In this document: piece after piece, positions 34,036 through 45,240 of the stretch
How the letters are laid out: every line of letters starts with the position of its first letter
Numbering within the stretch: the stretch's first letter is position 1
Assembly (NCBI GenBank): GCA_018398585.1
Contig: JAGTTD010000010.1
Span: forward strand, 21,957,739-22,021,738
Origin: Simmondsia chinensis
Lineage: Eukaryota > Streptophyta > Magnoliopsida > Caryophyllales > Simmondsiaceae
Length of the DNA stretch: 64,000 bases
Direction: 5' to 3'
Translations under genes and position numbers: made by a program
The notes under the pieces: generated by a model
Told to the model about the DNA's origin: nothing
Seen by the model: the letters and a program-made list of their open reading frames with translations, nothing else
Databases searched by the model: none

Positions 34036-35140
34036 TGTTTGTGGTGTTTAGTAGATGTTTGGGAAGAAGCTAAACTCAAGCTACTTAAAGATTATCAAGA
34101 TCCCCGTTATCCATTGGTTTTTCCCCTCCTTCATTCATTTCATCTTTTCTCTATTTATAGTGGTAAGATGATGTTTTTAGTGTTTGGATAAGTGTCCTTT
34201 TCCTTTTCTTACAAACTTTCTTTTATTATTTTTTAAAATGTAACTTGAAAGAAGTGAAAATTGATAAGTTTACTTTGTTTGGTCATTATATGGGTGAATT
34301 TTGTGAATTTTTACCCCCAAATTGTGTTGATTTTCTTCCTATTAGGAAAACAATGTTGATTTTTCTCTCTACTGGATGAATAATGTTATTTTTTACCCCT
34401 GTTGGGTGAATTGTATTGATTTTTCTCGTACTATGCGAATAACATTGTTCCCTACCCCTACTAGGCGAATAATGTTGTTTTTTTACCTTTACTGGGTGAT
34501 TGTGTTGATTTTTCTCCTACTGGGCGAATAACGTTGTTCCTTACCCCTATTGGGAGAATAATGTTATTTTTTACCTCTACTAGGTGAATTATGTTGATTT
34601 TTCTCATACTGGGTGAATAACGTTGTTCTTTACCCTACTGGATGAATAGTGTTGTTTTTTACCTTTACTGGACGAATTGTGTTGATTATTCTCCTACCGA
34701 GAGACTAACATTGTTCTTTACACGTACTGGGCGAATAATGTTGTTTTTTACCTCTATTGGGCAAATTGTATTGATTTTGCTCCTATTGGGTGAATAACGT
34801 CATGACTTACCCCTACTGAGCGAATACTGTTGTTTTTTTACCTTTACTAGGCGAATTGTGTTGATTTTTCTCCTATTAGGTGAATAACGTTGTTCCTTAC
34901 CACTACTGGGCAAATAATATTATTTTTTTACCTCTACTAGGTAAATTGTGTTGATTTTTCTCCTACTGGGCGAATAACGTTGTTCTTTACCCCTATTGGG
35001 CGAATAATATTTTTTTTTTTTTTTTTAATTCTACTGGGTGAATTGAGTTGATTTTTTTCCCTACTAGGTGAATAATGTTATTTTTTACCAATTCTAAGCG
35101 AATTGCGTTAATTTTTAGTTATTTTTCTGAATATAAAACG
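34036..35140 (-). repeat. 5' LTR of element D with expanded 30-bp tandem repeats
   Basis: 1105 bp. About 34310-35110 is a tandem array of ~30-bp units in three alternating variants (ending AACGTTGTTCCTTACC, AATGTTGTTTTTTACC and AATTGTGTTGATTTTTCTC), roughly 26 copies. The other LTR has about 11. Confidence 0.9.
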
Positions 35141-35145
35141 CCCCT

Positions 35146-36140
35146 CATTTATGGGAGGATAGGGGCCTCTGGGACAGAGCTTAGGAAAGTAGGCTTGTGC
35201 CCAAAGCTGGACCAACCAAAAGGGTCCACCTATTTGGATAGCATAGTTCTTAACTATGATGTCCCTAAGGAATCCATGCACTTAGGCAAAAAATAATAGT
35301 CCTAGGGCCAATGGACCAGTACTAAAGACTAGGCTAGCCTCCATGGTCTTGAGAAATTTGAGAACCGATTTGCAGGAATCAGCAAAGAAAAAACTTGTTT
35401 AGCCCAGATAGGTAAAAGCACGCATCTTCTTCTCTGGAACCTTTCCCAAACTTACGCACCTCCGCTGCAAACATCTTAAGAAATCACTCATAACCATCGA
35501 GTAAATCGGCAATAGAGAAAGAAGAGGCAAAAGCTTCAGCCTCTAGAGAAGTCAAGAGGCAGTTCTTCTCCTCCAAGTGAAAGACTTGGCAAGATCGCAA
35601 TGTCCTCCAAGGTAATGCCAAGAAAACCCTCAGGGAGGATAAAAGCATTATAACAAGTGTTCCAACAGTAGATTGGCACTGTTATGATGGGATGATCATA
35701 CCTCAGGGCAATGGAGGAATGCTTGATGACTTCATAGATGTGGAGGTTCTTCCATTTCTTTCTAAGGGTCAACATCAATCTGTCAACCCATTCAGCTCAC
35801 CACTTTGTTGAAAACGTCCATCCTTTGAAAGGCGTCAGTTCTTTACAGATGCGTCTCCCTCCCCAAGATTGACCTACATGAGCTGTGAGAAGTAAAAGAG
35901 ACTCTCCAGTGCTTGGAAATATGCCTTGAAGGTTAGGGACATCGTGAGATGGATCAAAGATTGGTCCTAGGGCATGGGACACAAAAGAAGATGAAGGGTA
36001 ATTCTCTGGTGACCAAGAAAGATCTTCTTCAATGATGTTAAGATCATTAATGCGTCAAATTGGAGCAAACGCGCTAGTTGGTCAATAGGGCTATCAACCT
36101 GGGGAAGGGGAGCACAGACGGCGAAAGAGATTTAAGCCAT
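35146..36140 (-). pseudogene. Antisense ORF of element C, N-terminal portion (plant-mobile-domain-like)
   Basis: On the - strand: a weak start near 36137 (ATGGCT then a stop), then FDPSHDVPNLQGIFPSTGES, then WVDRLMLTLRKKWKNLHIYE and NAFILPEGFLGITLEDIAIL. The last block resembles the plant mobile domain (PMD), whose usual form has a ..F.LP.GEMTITLEDVA.. core. The frame continues past element D into 13050-15243. PMD-type domains are known in plant transposons and in antisense ORFs of Tat elements; their function is unclear. Confidence 0.65.
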
Positions 36141-37000
36141 CGTTGGATTAGTTTCAAGATTATGCAAAGGGATGGAGCAGATTGAATCAAGAATTGAATT
36201 CAAGAGCAGTGGAAAACAAGCGTTTCAAGAGCACTTGATTGCAATAAAGAGAGAGAGCACAGAGCATGAAAGTGGAGATTTCAAGACCTATCCATCAAAC
36301 TTATAGACACAAAAGATGGAAGAGTAAACGCTAAACAATGTTCTCTCGAGCTCCCTGTAGCTGTTGAGGGTTAAATAAGTATTTTTTACCCGTTGTAAAT
36401 TTGAATTTACCAACAACTTAAAAGGGGGTCATTTCTTTATACCCTAAATTCGAGGGAGTTAGGACGATACCATTTTCAACAAAGTGCCATGTGCTTAACA
36501 CGTGAGGTCCTTCTCGAGGAGAAATAGGCCTTTAGTGCTGAAGTAATGGCGTCTCGCGATCAACATTCTGAGAAGATTATCAACCGAACAAGGGTATTAA
36601 CCAAACGAGACTCGAGATGGCTGAAGGGTAAAGGGTGAGCTCAAGAGGCTGCCAAGAAGGCTTCAAGACTTGTGGCTTCTGAGGTCGAGATAATTATTTG
36701 GAGCACAACTTCATATACTTTGGCACTAAACTTAGTCCAAGAGAATGTGAGGCTTCTAAAAGGGACTTCATCTAGAAATTTGGACGTGGCCTTCAAGGAA
36801 TTCCCTCCAAAACTGAATCATGGACACACTCAATACAAAACTTCATCAAGTTTTCTTTACAACACACTTGTGCTCTTTTCTTAGGAGTAGCGTAACTTAG
36901 CATAGCTTAGCAAACCATATAACACCTTATTATACTTGCTTTGTCAACAATACAATCTTTCGGGATTCAGGTATGAACTTCCTATTTTAATTTGTTCCCA
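36141..37000 (+). other. 3' tail of element C (probable polypurine tract and 3' LTR, ends unresolved)
   Basis: No coding signal. CTTAAAAGGGGGTCATTTC at about 36418-36436 is a candidate polypurine tract. The sequence to about 36990 would then be the LTR. I could not find its partner LTR or a TSD. Confidence 0.4.
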
Positions 37001-39586
37001 AATTTTGACAAGTTGAGAATTGAGGCATTAGTTTAAGGCTTTGACAGCCAAGGCATAACCTTGGTTTCACTACTGTCACTACTTGATAAGTCAAGTGAAC
37101 TTAGGTTCATGCCATTGATTAAGGCTTTGACGGATAAAGCTTGACCTTGATTGTACTGATCCTAGTCCAGTGACCTGAATACAGTTTGCTCCATCTTAAT
37201 CTCGTAAGACGTAAACTCATTTGAGTTATTATACATCAAGGGTGTCTGGCATAAAAACTTGATTGACTCGAGCTTGTAAGTGGACTGCTGAGCTCTTGGT
37301 TTGTCTCCATCCTTGTTCTTAACTTTTAAGTGTATGAGGAAATGTGTTTGTGAGCCACGCTTTGTCACTATGATTTCCACTTGAGTTAGGTCCATATCCC
37401 TTTGTTAATATATATTTAAAAATCCACAAAAACAACCTAGTCTTCTTAATCGAAGCATAAGCTGAACTCACAACATAACTGAAGTCAGATACAACAAAAT
37501 ATGACAACCTTTTCTCCAAAAATAGTGAGTGGTTGAGGTCGAAGACTTGTAGTTCGAATTTAGGCTCACTCCCCAGTCATGGTGAGTTCCTTTTGCACGT
37601 TTGTTTTGTTATCATTTTGTGATGACCATGTCACACTTAACTACCAACAAAATAAACAAAACAAGCCTTTTGGTGAACATAATGGGAGGCTTAAAATGAG
37701 ACTTCATCATCTTTAGCCTATCGTGGATTACCATAATGTAATTTCAGACCATTCACTGATGGTCAGAACCTAGAGGTCCAGTGTGCTCGAGTATGAGAAG
37801 TCAAAGGGCTTAGCCCTAATTGGATTCCACTTGAGAATCCTCTTGAACAAAGCCCTATAACAAGAAGGGATGACCAGAGTCATAGCCATTGAAATATAAA
37901 TCCCCAATTTAATTAAACCTTTCACAATATGAAAAATGAAAAAACATAAAAAAAAAAAAAAAAATTACATATAAACATAGTATATAGAATAATCGAAATA
38001 AAGGAAAAATAAATTAAATATTACATATTTAATTAAACATACCTGACATGAAAATCCCGATTCTAACTTGAAGATCTGAAACTGTGGTGCTTGGTGTTTG
38101 CTTAGCAAGTGTACTAAGTCGTTTCAAGTAATATAGAATGAGTATAGTCCCATGAAGATTTTTATTGAATAAATACCGAAATTAGTAGTTTTAGCACTGT
38201 TTGAAAGACCGAAATTTGAAGTTTTTGATATAAAACAAAACAAAATGAAAAAGAACAAAAATGGTTATTGATTTTATGAAAGGTTTACTGATTTTAGATG
38301 ATTTTTATAATTTAATGAGATCAAAGGCATCCAATTTCACCTTGTTGCATCAATACGCCTTTTATTCTTGATATTCAAGTTGTTATTTCCTGTTGATGGT
38401 AGAAAACCCTAATTTACTAAATATTCTCTCTCGTGCAACATTTAGTACACTCTTTTACATATAACTCCTCAACATCTTGCATGAATTTAAATCAGAAAAG
38501 AGTTTTGAAGATCCATAGTTTTCACTTAAGACCACACAAATCGCATTAATCTATCTCTAGCATTTGCTCAATTTGTGATATTTATCACTTTAGCATGCAT
38601 CATAAATCTCCTCTCGGACTCATTATGAATCATTATAGGCTTTGAATGGTGATCAGGCATTCAAAATTCTTGAAGAACAATGATAAACACTCAAACAACG
38701 CAATAAACAAACTTTGAATGCGTTGAATTAAAAAAGAGCATATATTACAACTTAGGCTACATTATAGCCTTGGAAAGACAAAATTCATTCATGGTAAACA
38801 TAATATAAAAAAAAACTAAAAAAAAATCCATGAACTTAAAGAAGCAAAGGATAGAAATAACTTAAAAATTGAAAATTACAAACCAAACGTTCTTTCTTTT
38901 CTTCTTTCCTTCCCTCACGATTTTCCTACTCTTTCTCTACTTTGTATTGAGTTTTTTCTAGATTAATTGATGATAAAAGACCTCACAAACACTCTTATTT
39001 ATAGTTTTTAAGGTTGGAAATACTTAGAATAAAAAATTTTGCAAGCTTGAATCCCGTTGCAGCTCATTGCGGTCCTTTCTTGCAAGTTGCTACTTTTGCA
39101 TTTTTTATTTTTTATTTCTTTTTTTTTTTTTGCATTTTTTCTTTAGCTTTTCTAATCAACTTGAACATGTTCTTGAAGTGTACAACGTATCCTTGCTCTT
39201 GATTTGTTCATTTGGCCGCCCATTCTTGCAAGTTGAAATGAATTGTACATTAACTTTGTTCATCCTTGCTTAAACCGTGTACAATTGATGTGTTTAGCCC
39301 CTTTTTTTGCTTTTTTTTCTATGTATCCTGCATTCACTTGTTGATTTTGATGATAGAACTTAGTAGGATTTAGTATAAAATGTGTGTTTTTGCAAGGAAA
39401 AGAGCAATAGGAGCAAAAAAGAGCAAAATTGATCAAAAACGATAAAAGTTTGATATAAAATGGTTTAAAAATGAACCGAAATTATATGAATAATTATATA
39501 CTAGATCAGACTTATCAAACTGGAAGAAGATTTCTTAACACTCAAGGTCTTCTTAGCAATGACCTCTTCTAAGACCAGAAGTGCAG
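37001..39586. other. Unclassified AT-rich repeat-like sequence
   Basis: No credible gene. It holds an ~88-bp tandem duplication (TTAAGGCTTTGACRG near 37040 and 37120), an A-run at 37950-37967, and a block at 38090-38170 (TTAGCAAGTGTACTAAGTCG) that looks like non-coding parts of plant gypsy LTRs. A T-run lies near 39118-39132. I could not define element ends. Confidence 0.4.
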
Positions 39587-40205
39587 TGTCACAACCTTGA
39601 GGATTGTGACGGCCCAAGTGTAGAACTTAAGCCCGTTTTAGTGACAGAGGTCAAGTAAGAGAAAAGAACTAGAGTTTAGATAATAGAAAGAGTTAAGAGT
39701 AAGATGAGAAGAAGAAGAGTAAGATGAGAATTGAGAGAGTTGGATAAGAAAATGAAAGAGATATTTCATTAATTGCATAATTGATTACAAAATGAATTAC
39801 AATAATCCTATTTATAGAATTACAAGAATTGCTAAAATAATATCTAAAATATAAAATACATCAAATAAATCTTGAATAATATCTAAGGGAATATTCCTAA
39901 CGGCTAGTTGAGGAGCGGGCCTCTAACGGCTAGTAGGAGCGGGCCTGCAACGGTCATGAGGAGCATCTGGCACTGGCTCAGGTGCGGCACGGTACTGGGA
40001 AGGGAAGCTGGGGACGCGGCACAAACATGGGCTGAGGCGTGACCCTGGACAAGGGCTTGACAAGCCTTGGCTCGAACTAGGCAGCGACTGGACAAGACCT
40101 TGACAAGCCTAGGGCGCGATCTTAGGCAGCGACTGGCACGGCACCTTGACACCTGCTAGTATCTAGACAAAGTAAAAAAAAATCGATAGTGTCATGACCA
40201 TGACA
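39587..40205 (-). repeat. 3' LTR of element H
   Basis: 619 bp in + orientation, TGTCACAACCTTGAG...GTCATGACCATGACA. The left end is a near-palindrome, so a start at 39605 (TGTGACGG) is also possible. GC-rich imperfect repeats (CTTGACAAGCC-like) lie near 40020-40150. Confidence 0.72.
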
Positions 40206-40259
40206 ATACCCCCTCCTCAAGCCAATCCTTGTCCTCAAGGATTGAATTGTGGAAATTGG

Positions 40260-41033
40260 CCTTGAATGAAGGCCCAATCTTCCCATGTTGCGGCCTCACT
40301 TCGCATTTTTTCCCATTGCACAAGAACTTGAGTCATCCTCTTGCCGCGTGTTAGGGTGCGTCGTTTGAGGACCTTTTTGAGTTGAACTTCGGGGTGGCCA
40401 TCCTAGTCAGAACTAGGCAAGGAGACGCTAGGCACAACATTATCTGTAATTTTCTTTTTAAGGCGTGAAACATGAAAAACGGGGTGAATTTTAGATTCTT
40501 GAGGTAGTTTCAATCAATAGGCAACCTTCCCTACCCTTGCAAATATCTTAAATGGGCCATAATATCTAGCGGCTAATTTGAGGTTACGCCTCATGGCGAT
40601 CGAGGTTTGGCGATAAGGTTGTAACTTTAAGTACACTTAGTCCCCTATGTCAAATTCACGTTCGGTCCTATGTAGGTCAGCTTGTTGCTTATAGCGATGT
40701 TGCGCCTCGACTAGGTTTTCTCTTAAGAGGTTAGCCATAGATTGCCTCTCATTAAGCAAGTCTTCTACTCCAGGGGAAGAAGATACACATCGGTAGTCTA
40801 TAGCCAACATCCTAGGTTCATACCCATAAAGAGCAAATAATGGTGTAGTCTTAATATAGGAATGGTAGTTAGTGTTATACCAAAATTCCGCAAGTGCTAA
40901 CCAATGAGCCCATGCCTTCGGTTTGTTCAAGGCCATGGCTCGTAATAATTTTCTAAACATTGATTTACACGCTCGGTTTGGCCATCCGATTGGGGATGGT
41001 TGGAGGTACTCATGTCAAGTCCTACACCCGCCG
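40260..41033 (-). pseudogene. Integrase C-terminus and chromodomain-like tail of element H
   Basis: Near 40960-41030 the - strand reads SNHPQSDGQTERVNQCLE (catalytic Glu region). Frame 40637-40960 has ALAEFWYNTNYHS, FALYGYEPR and AQHRYKQQADLHRTEREFDI. After a stop come YLKLQPYRQTSIA and YGPFKIFARVGKVAY, then the chromodomain remnant VLVQWEKMRSEAATWED near 40260-40330. Confidence 0.85.
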
Positions 41034-42074
41034 GCAATAAATATAGAGGCTTGCACAGGAATCTCAGGGACAATTTAAATCTAGCCCCAAATGGGCTAGA
41101 TTAACCATCTCAGAATATAATTTAATTACCATTTACTGAGACTTAATTCCACTAAATAAACTCCACTGCACTCTAGACTTAAACCATTTATTCGATATTT
41201 CCCAAAATAGACTTTATTGATGACAATAATCCCTCCACTAGATGTCCATGATGAGGAATAAATATAACTACCACCATTATCCTTCTGAAAGCTTCTCCAT
41301 TAGTTTCCGACTCACCCTACACTGAATAATTCATTTATATTTGAACATATTCATTGTATAAATTACAAATGCCAAATACTTAGATTACTTTGGCAAAAGA
41401 TTCCGAACTATCCAAATACTTGCGAATCAACTAAGGGGACATCTGTACCTCATAAGAGATTTTAGATTGCATATTGAATGCTAATCTTTGTCACACTTCA
41501 CGCCACTACCTACTGTACGTGGGATTTCAGTCATTAATTTAGACCTTACTTATAGTATACCAAAGTAACTAACGCTCGATGCATAAGTCCAGAATACTCT
41601 CAAGATTTAGAATCTCCGTTCAAACAGTACAACATGAATCACTCATCTTTGATAGTACTCTAGAAACAAGCAACTCACAGAATCCAACTTGTGCCAATCT
41701 TATTAAACACACCAACATAACACTTTTGGATCACCATCCACATGATCAAGACAAGTCATCTAAAGTGTTACATTATAGTCTTAGCTTACAAGTGGTCCAA
41801 ACTTGCTTTTGACTACGGGTCTTTCAAACTACAATTCATACCATTTGTTTCAAGTCTATCTGTGGGTTAATCTCATAAACCACTAAGAACAAACATGTAA
41901 ATTGTAGTCTAAGGACTACACCCATCACATGGATGTTACCAAAAAGAAAATCACATGCAGTATAAATGCTCACTTACACAAATTTAACAAGAAAACGACT
42001 AGAACTTTAATTTTATTCATTAATAAAATAACCTTACAGGACAAATATGAATTTTTAGGACACTATTCTTAACA
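41034..42074 (-). repeat. N2: reversed, truncated LTR of the copia N family
   Basis: It matches the reverse complement of the first ~1040 bp of the N LTR (48666-50950), including CTTGCACAGG...CTCAGG, GACAAGTCATCTAAAGTG and AAATCACATGC. Its LTR start, TGTTAAGAATAGTGTCC on the - strand, is at 42074. The rest is missing at the junction with element H. Confidence 0.85.
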
Positions 42075-43222
42075 ACAACTTCACATGAATGGCAGGGCTG
42101 CTCCATGCATGTGTCACATGGCAGCTCATTGGCTAGTGCTTAATGGCACGTATTTGCAACACTCGCCGGCTTATTTTTGTAGCTGGGACGAACTCATGGC
42201 CTAGTTCGAATTCTTTTTTTTTTTTTTTTTCAAATTTTATAGTTTTTCCATTTATTCAAATTTCAATATGTATAAAATTTATCTCATGAATATTATTTGG
42301 AAAAATAAATTTAATAAGATTATGATAAATAATCCATCTCATAAATTATGTTTAACAAAATTAATTTATTCATCTCATTACCAAATAATTCATCGCATGG
42401 ATTCAATTTAGATATATTTATACAGTGTTTAAGTTAAGACTTGCGAAGACACCTCAGGGGCAATCTAACTCTAGCTCCAAATAGGTCAAACCTTATTACC
42501 ATTTCATGATAACAATTAATTACCATTTGGTAAAATTTAATTTCACTAAATAGGTTCTACTGCAATCTAGGATTAAATATATTCACTTAAGAATTTTTTA
42601 AATAACTTTTATTACCTCAATTAACCCCTCTATTGGATATCCATGGGCAAAAGTAACTTTAACTACTATTGTTACTTTTGTCACATCTCTTGTCGTAGTT
42701 CCCGACTCGCCCTTCTCGAACAATTCAATAATACAAAAATAATTCTATATTAATTTCAAATGTCAAACATATGGAATACTTTGGCCAAAGATTCTAGAAT
42801 TTGTTCGTAGTTTATGAATCAACTAAGTGGACATCTTTATGTCATTAGAGAGACTATAGATTTCACGTAAAACAAGTATTTTCGCTACATTTCAAGCTAT
42901 TATCCAATGCACGTATGATTCAAGCCAATGCACTTTGACTAATCCTTTTAGCATATTAAAGTAACGAACAATCCATGCACAAGTTCAGACTGTTTCAGGA
43001 ATTTAGAGTTATCGAACTTACAGAATTAATTATTTCTGATAACAGTCAAGAAACAAATAATTCAGGTGGTCCCACTCACTGTTCCAATCATATAGACAAC
43101 ATCAATATAATACTTTAGGATCCCTGTCCACATGATCAAGATAAGTCATCAAAAGTATCATATTGCAGTCTTGTCAAACAAGTCGTTCAAACTCATCATC
43201 GACTACAAACATATAATTTGAC
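42075..43222 (-). repeat. M: reversed copia-type LTR, left part
   Basis: AT-rich sequence homologous to LTR K in opposite orientation (TTGATTCATAAACTACG, GGCAATCTAACTCTAGC and similar). It is continued at 63732-63960, because joining 63732 to 43222 restores the order seen in K. K is inserted between the two parts with near-matching TSDs TTGAC/TTGAA. Confidence 0.75.
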
Positions 43223-43514
43223 TATTAGAATAGGCATCCTAAACAAACCCAATTAGTTAGTTTTAAATATTAAATAAATAAATTTATTTTATTTATTTAT
43301 TGTCTAATAATGTTTTACAAGTTAAACATGCGTGTGATTGTTTTTCTAAAGCGTTTCATAAGATGGACGTTGTCCAAGATGACATGTGAGGTTTGGTTTA
43401 AGTGATCAATAAGATTGAACCACATAAAGACTTAGATCAAACTAGTGATATGTTGTTAAACTATGCTCGTAGTCGGTGATAAGTTTGGATAACTTGCCTG
43501 ATAAGACTATAATA

Positions 43515-43893
43515 TGTTATGATCAAGGGTGGTTATGATCGATTTTAGCTTGCTAATTTCGTGAATTGATGTCCAAATGCTGTAAGTAGGAAATAAGTTT
43601 TGAATGTGGTTTTGGCGGGAAGGGTGGTTAGGTTAGCTTATTATTCTTGGTTATGGGAGTTGTTGCATGTATGCGGTGTGCTTGTTTATGTTTGTTCTTT
43701 CTCTTGTCTTAGCTAGTTTCCTTTAGTATAAATAGTTAGATATTTACTTGTATTGAAACTTATGAATGAAATATCTTGATTCTCTTCCTCTCAGCCCTAA
43801 TTCTCTCTATTTATCATCTCTTTCTTCTACTTTTCATCTGAATTTCTTCTTCCATCTTAGGTTACAATTCAAGATTGACCTTGAATCATAACA
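43515..43893 (+). repeat. 5' LTR of element G
   Basis: 379 bp, TGTTATGATCAAGGG...CTTGAATCATAACA. TATA-like TTTAGTATAAATAG at about 43722 precedes the pyrimidine-rich CTCTCTATTTATCATCTC block. Confidence 0.92.
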
Positions 43894-44075
43894 ATTGGTA
43901 TCAAAGCTTGTGAAATTGCTTTCAATCGAGTTGAATTGTATTCAATTCTGTTGCATTAGCATTAGATCAAGCTTAAGTAGGTTGAACTCATCAGATCAGG
44001 TTGTTGAGCTGATAGTGCTTGCGATTGAAGGTTTAATTGAGGATCGATTTGGCCAGGAAGAAGAAGACATTGTAG

Positions 44076-45240
44076 ATGGCTAGTGGAGTTACTTCTCGAG
44101 CTAATGCTGCTTCTTATGCTGCAGCTACCGCGGGAGCTACTGCTAATGAGAGAGCTAACGCAGGTACTGCTATTTGAGGTAATCAAACATAATCATATGC
44201 ACAAATTATGCAACAGGTGCAAGCTATGCTTGCAGCATTTCAGCAAAATCAGGAAGAAACTCAACAACTTCAAAAATAGATCACTGGTATGCAAGAGCAG
44301 TTGAATAGGAAAAATCAACCTGCTAGAGTTGGTGTCTTATTAGCAGCTAGTCCGCAAACTAGACCACTAGAACCTTCACTATATGCTGAAAGTGGAGATG
44401 GAGTGCTTGGGTCAAAGAACAATGGATTTAGGCAGCCTCAAATGAAAATGGATTCATTTAATGACATGCAACCTCAGTCGTGGATCAGAAGGTGAAAAAA
44501 ATACTTTCGCTTCTATAACATAGCTGAGGCAGAGAAGGTTGAGTTAGCTGTACTGTATCTTCAAGGTGATCAGGAGGCCTGGTTCTGTGGTTTGATGCGC
44601 AGCAAGTCTTCAATCACTTGGCTTGAATTTGTGGACGAATTGTGTGAGAGATATGGTGATGAAGATCTTGGTGATGTTATGGACAACTTCAACAAGGTGA
44701 CGCAAACAACATCAGTTAAGGAATACATGACACGATTTGAGAACTTAAGAGCATGGATGATGGTAATGAATCCAGGAGCCACTGCAGCTTATTATGTCTC
44801 AAGCTTTATCAGTGGATTAAAATATAAAATCAAAAACCTTGTTAAAGCATTAGATCCTTCCTCCTAGCCTCAGGCTTACTCAGAAGCAAGGTTATTTGAG
44901 AACACTGTCTTGGACGCATCCGAGGGGCCTCGTTTCAGGAGTGGACAGGTTGTAACTCATGCGCAATCAGCTACCTTAGTAAACAATAAGCATCTAAGTT
45001 TGGAGGAGAAGGGGGCTTAAAGGTTGTTCTTTAAATGTAATCAAAAGTACTTCTTTGGCTATAAGCATAATCCTAAGTTCCTTATGGCTATCATTGGAGC
45101 CGAACCTAAAGAAGAATCAGAGGATCTAGAAGGTACCCTAAAGCTCAGGAGTAAGAGCTAGCTTTGGAATCTGATGAGGATGAGATGGAGATTTCTATTA
45201 AAGCATTAACTGGCAGTGGCGTTCACAACAACATCGGGAT
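44076..45240 (+). pseudogene. gag remnant of element G
   Basis: The start ATGGCTAGTGGAGTTAC (44076, MASGVTSRANAAS) parallels the Gag start of element B. Fragments follow: Gln-rich linker (44289-44495), capsid core (44592-44867: CERYGDEDLGDVMDNFNK, ATAAYYVSSFISGLK), then a zinc knuckle near 45020-45075. Its ligands are lost there: it reads FFKCNQKYFFGYKHN, so the first Cys, the His position and the last Cys are altered. Stops at 44176, 44278, 44493, 44865 and 45019. Confidence 0.87.

Larger units (their letters stand above)
15249..35140 (-). mobile_element. Element D: Tat-type Ty3/gypsy retrotransposon in reverse orientation
   Basis: The 5' LTR is on the right (34036-35140) and the 3' LTR on the left (15249-15878), flanked by perfect TSDs CCCCT. 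A PBS with the AATTGGCGCCGTCTG core lies at 34015-34033 and a polypurine tract (reverse of 15879-15897, GAAAAGTGGGAGAAATG) abuts the 3' LTR. Domains on the - strand are gag, protease, RT, RNase H, a second RNase H, then integrase; the second RNase H is a hallmark of the Tat clade. Between integrase and the 3' LTR are an antisense (+) ORF, tandem arrays and an F-box-like pseudogene. Elements E and F are nested in it. Total length without E/F is about 13.7 kb. Confidence 0.9.
11743..37000 (+). mobile_element. Element C: Tat-type Ty3/gypsy retrotransposon (3' half), host of elements 1 and D
   Basis: Visible parts are the integrase (11760-12770), then a long antisense ORF region (about 13050-15248 continuing at 35146-36140), then a 3' tail. 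An extra ORF in antisense between integrase and the 3' LTR is a known feature of the Tat lineage of plant gypsy elements. The 5' half is outside the window, cut off by the insertion of element 1. Element D interrupts it with TSD CCCCT (15244-15248 and 35141-35145). The right boundary is approximate because I could not define the 3' LTR ends. Confidence 0.75.
39587..41033 (-). mobile_element. Element H: 3' end of a chromovirus-like Ty3/gypsy retrotransposon, truncated
   Basis: It consists of the 3' LTR (39587-40205), a polypurine tract (reverse of 40206-40222), a chromodomain-like tail and the C-terminal half of integrase. It breaks off at about 41033, in the middle of integrase, where a copia-type LTR (N2) begins. 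No TSD can be read because the 5' half is gone. Confidence 0.82.

Noticed and set aside
37530..37590. tRNA- or SINE-like TAGTTCGAATTTAGG
   Set aside because: A single B-box-like match with no A box at the right distance, no SINE tail and no direct repeats.
38090..38170. Possible LTR end of a further gypsy element (GCAAGTGTACTAAGTCG block)
   Set aside because: Suggestive of plant gypsy non-coding sequence, but I found no partner LTR, PBS or TSD, so it is left as unclassified.
39904..40152. 82-codon Arg/Ser-rich frame
   Set aside because: It is inside the LTR of element H and arises from GC-rich imperfect repeats.
43962..44304. Leu-rich frames on both strands around the gag start of G
   Set aside because: Shadows of the broken gag frame beginning at 44076.
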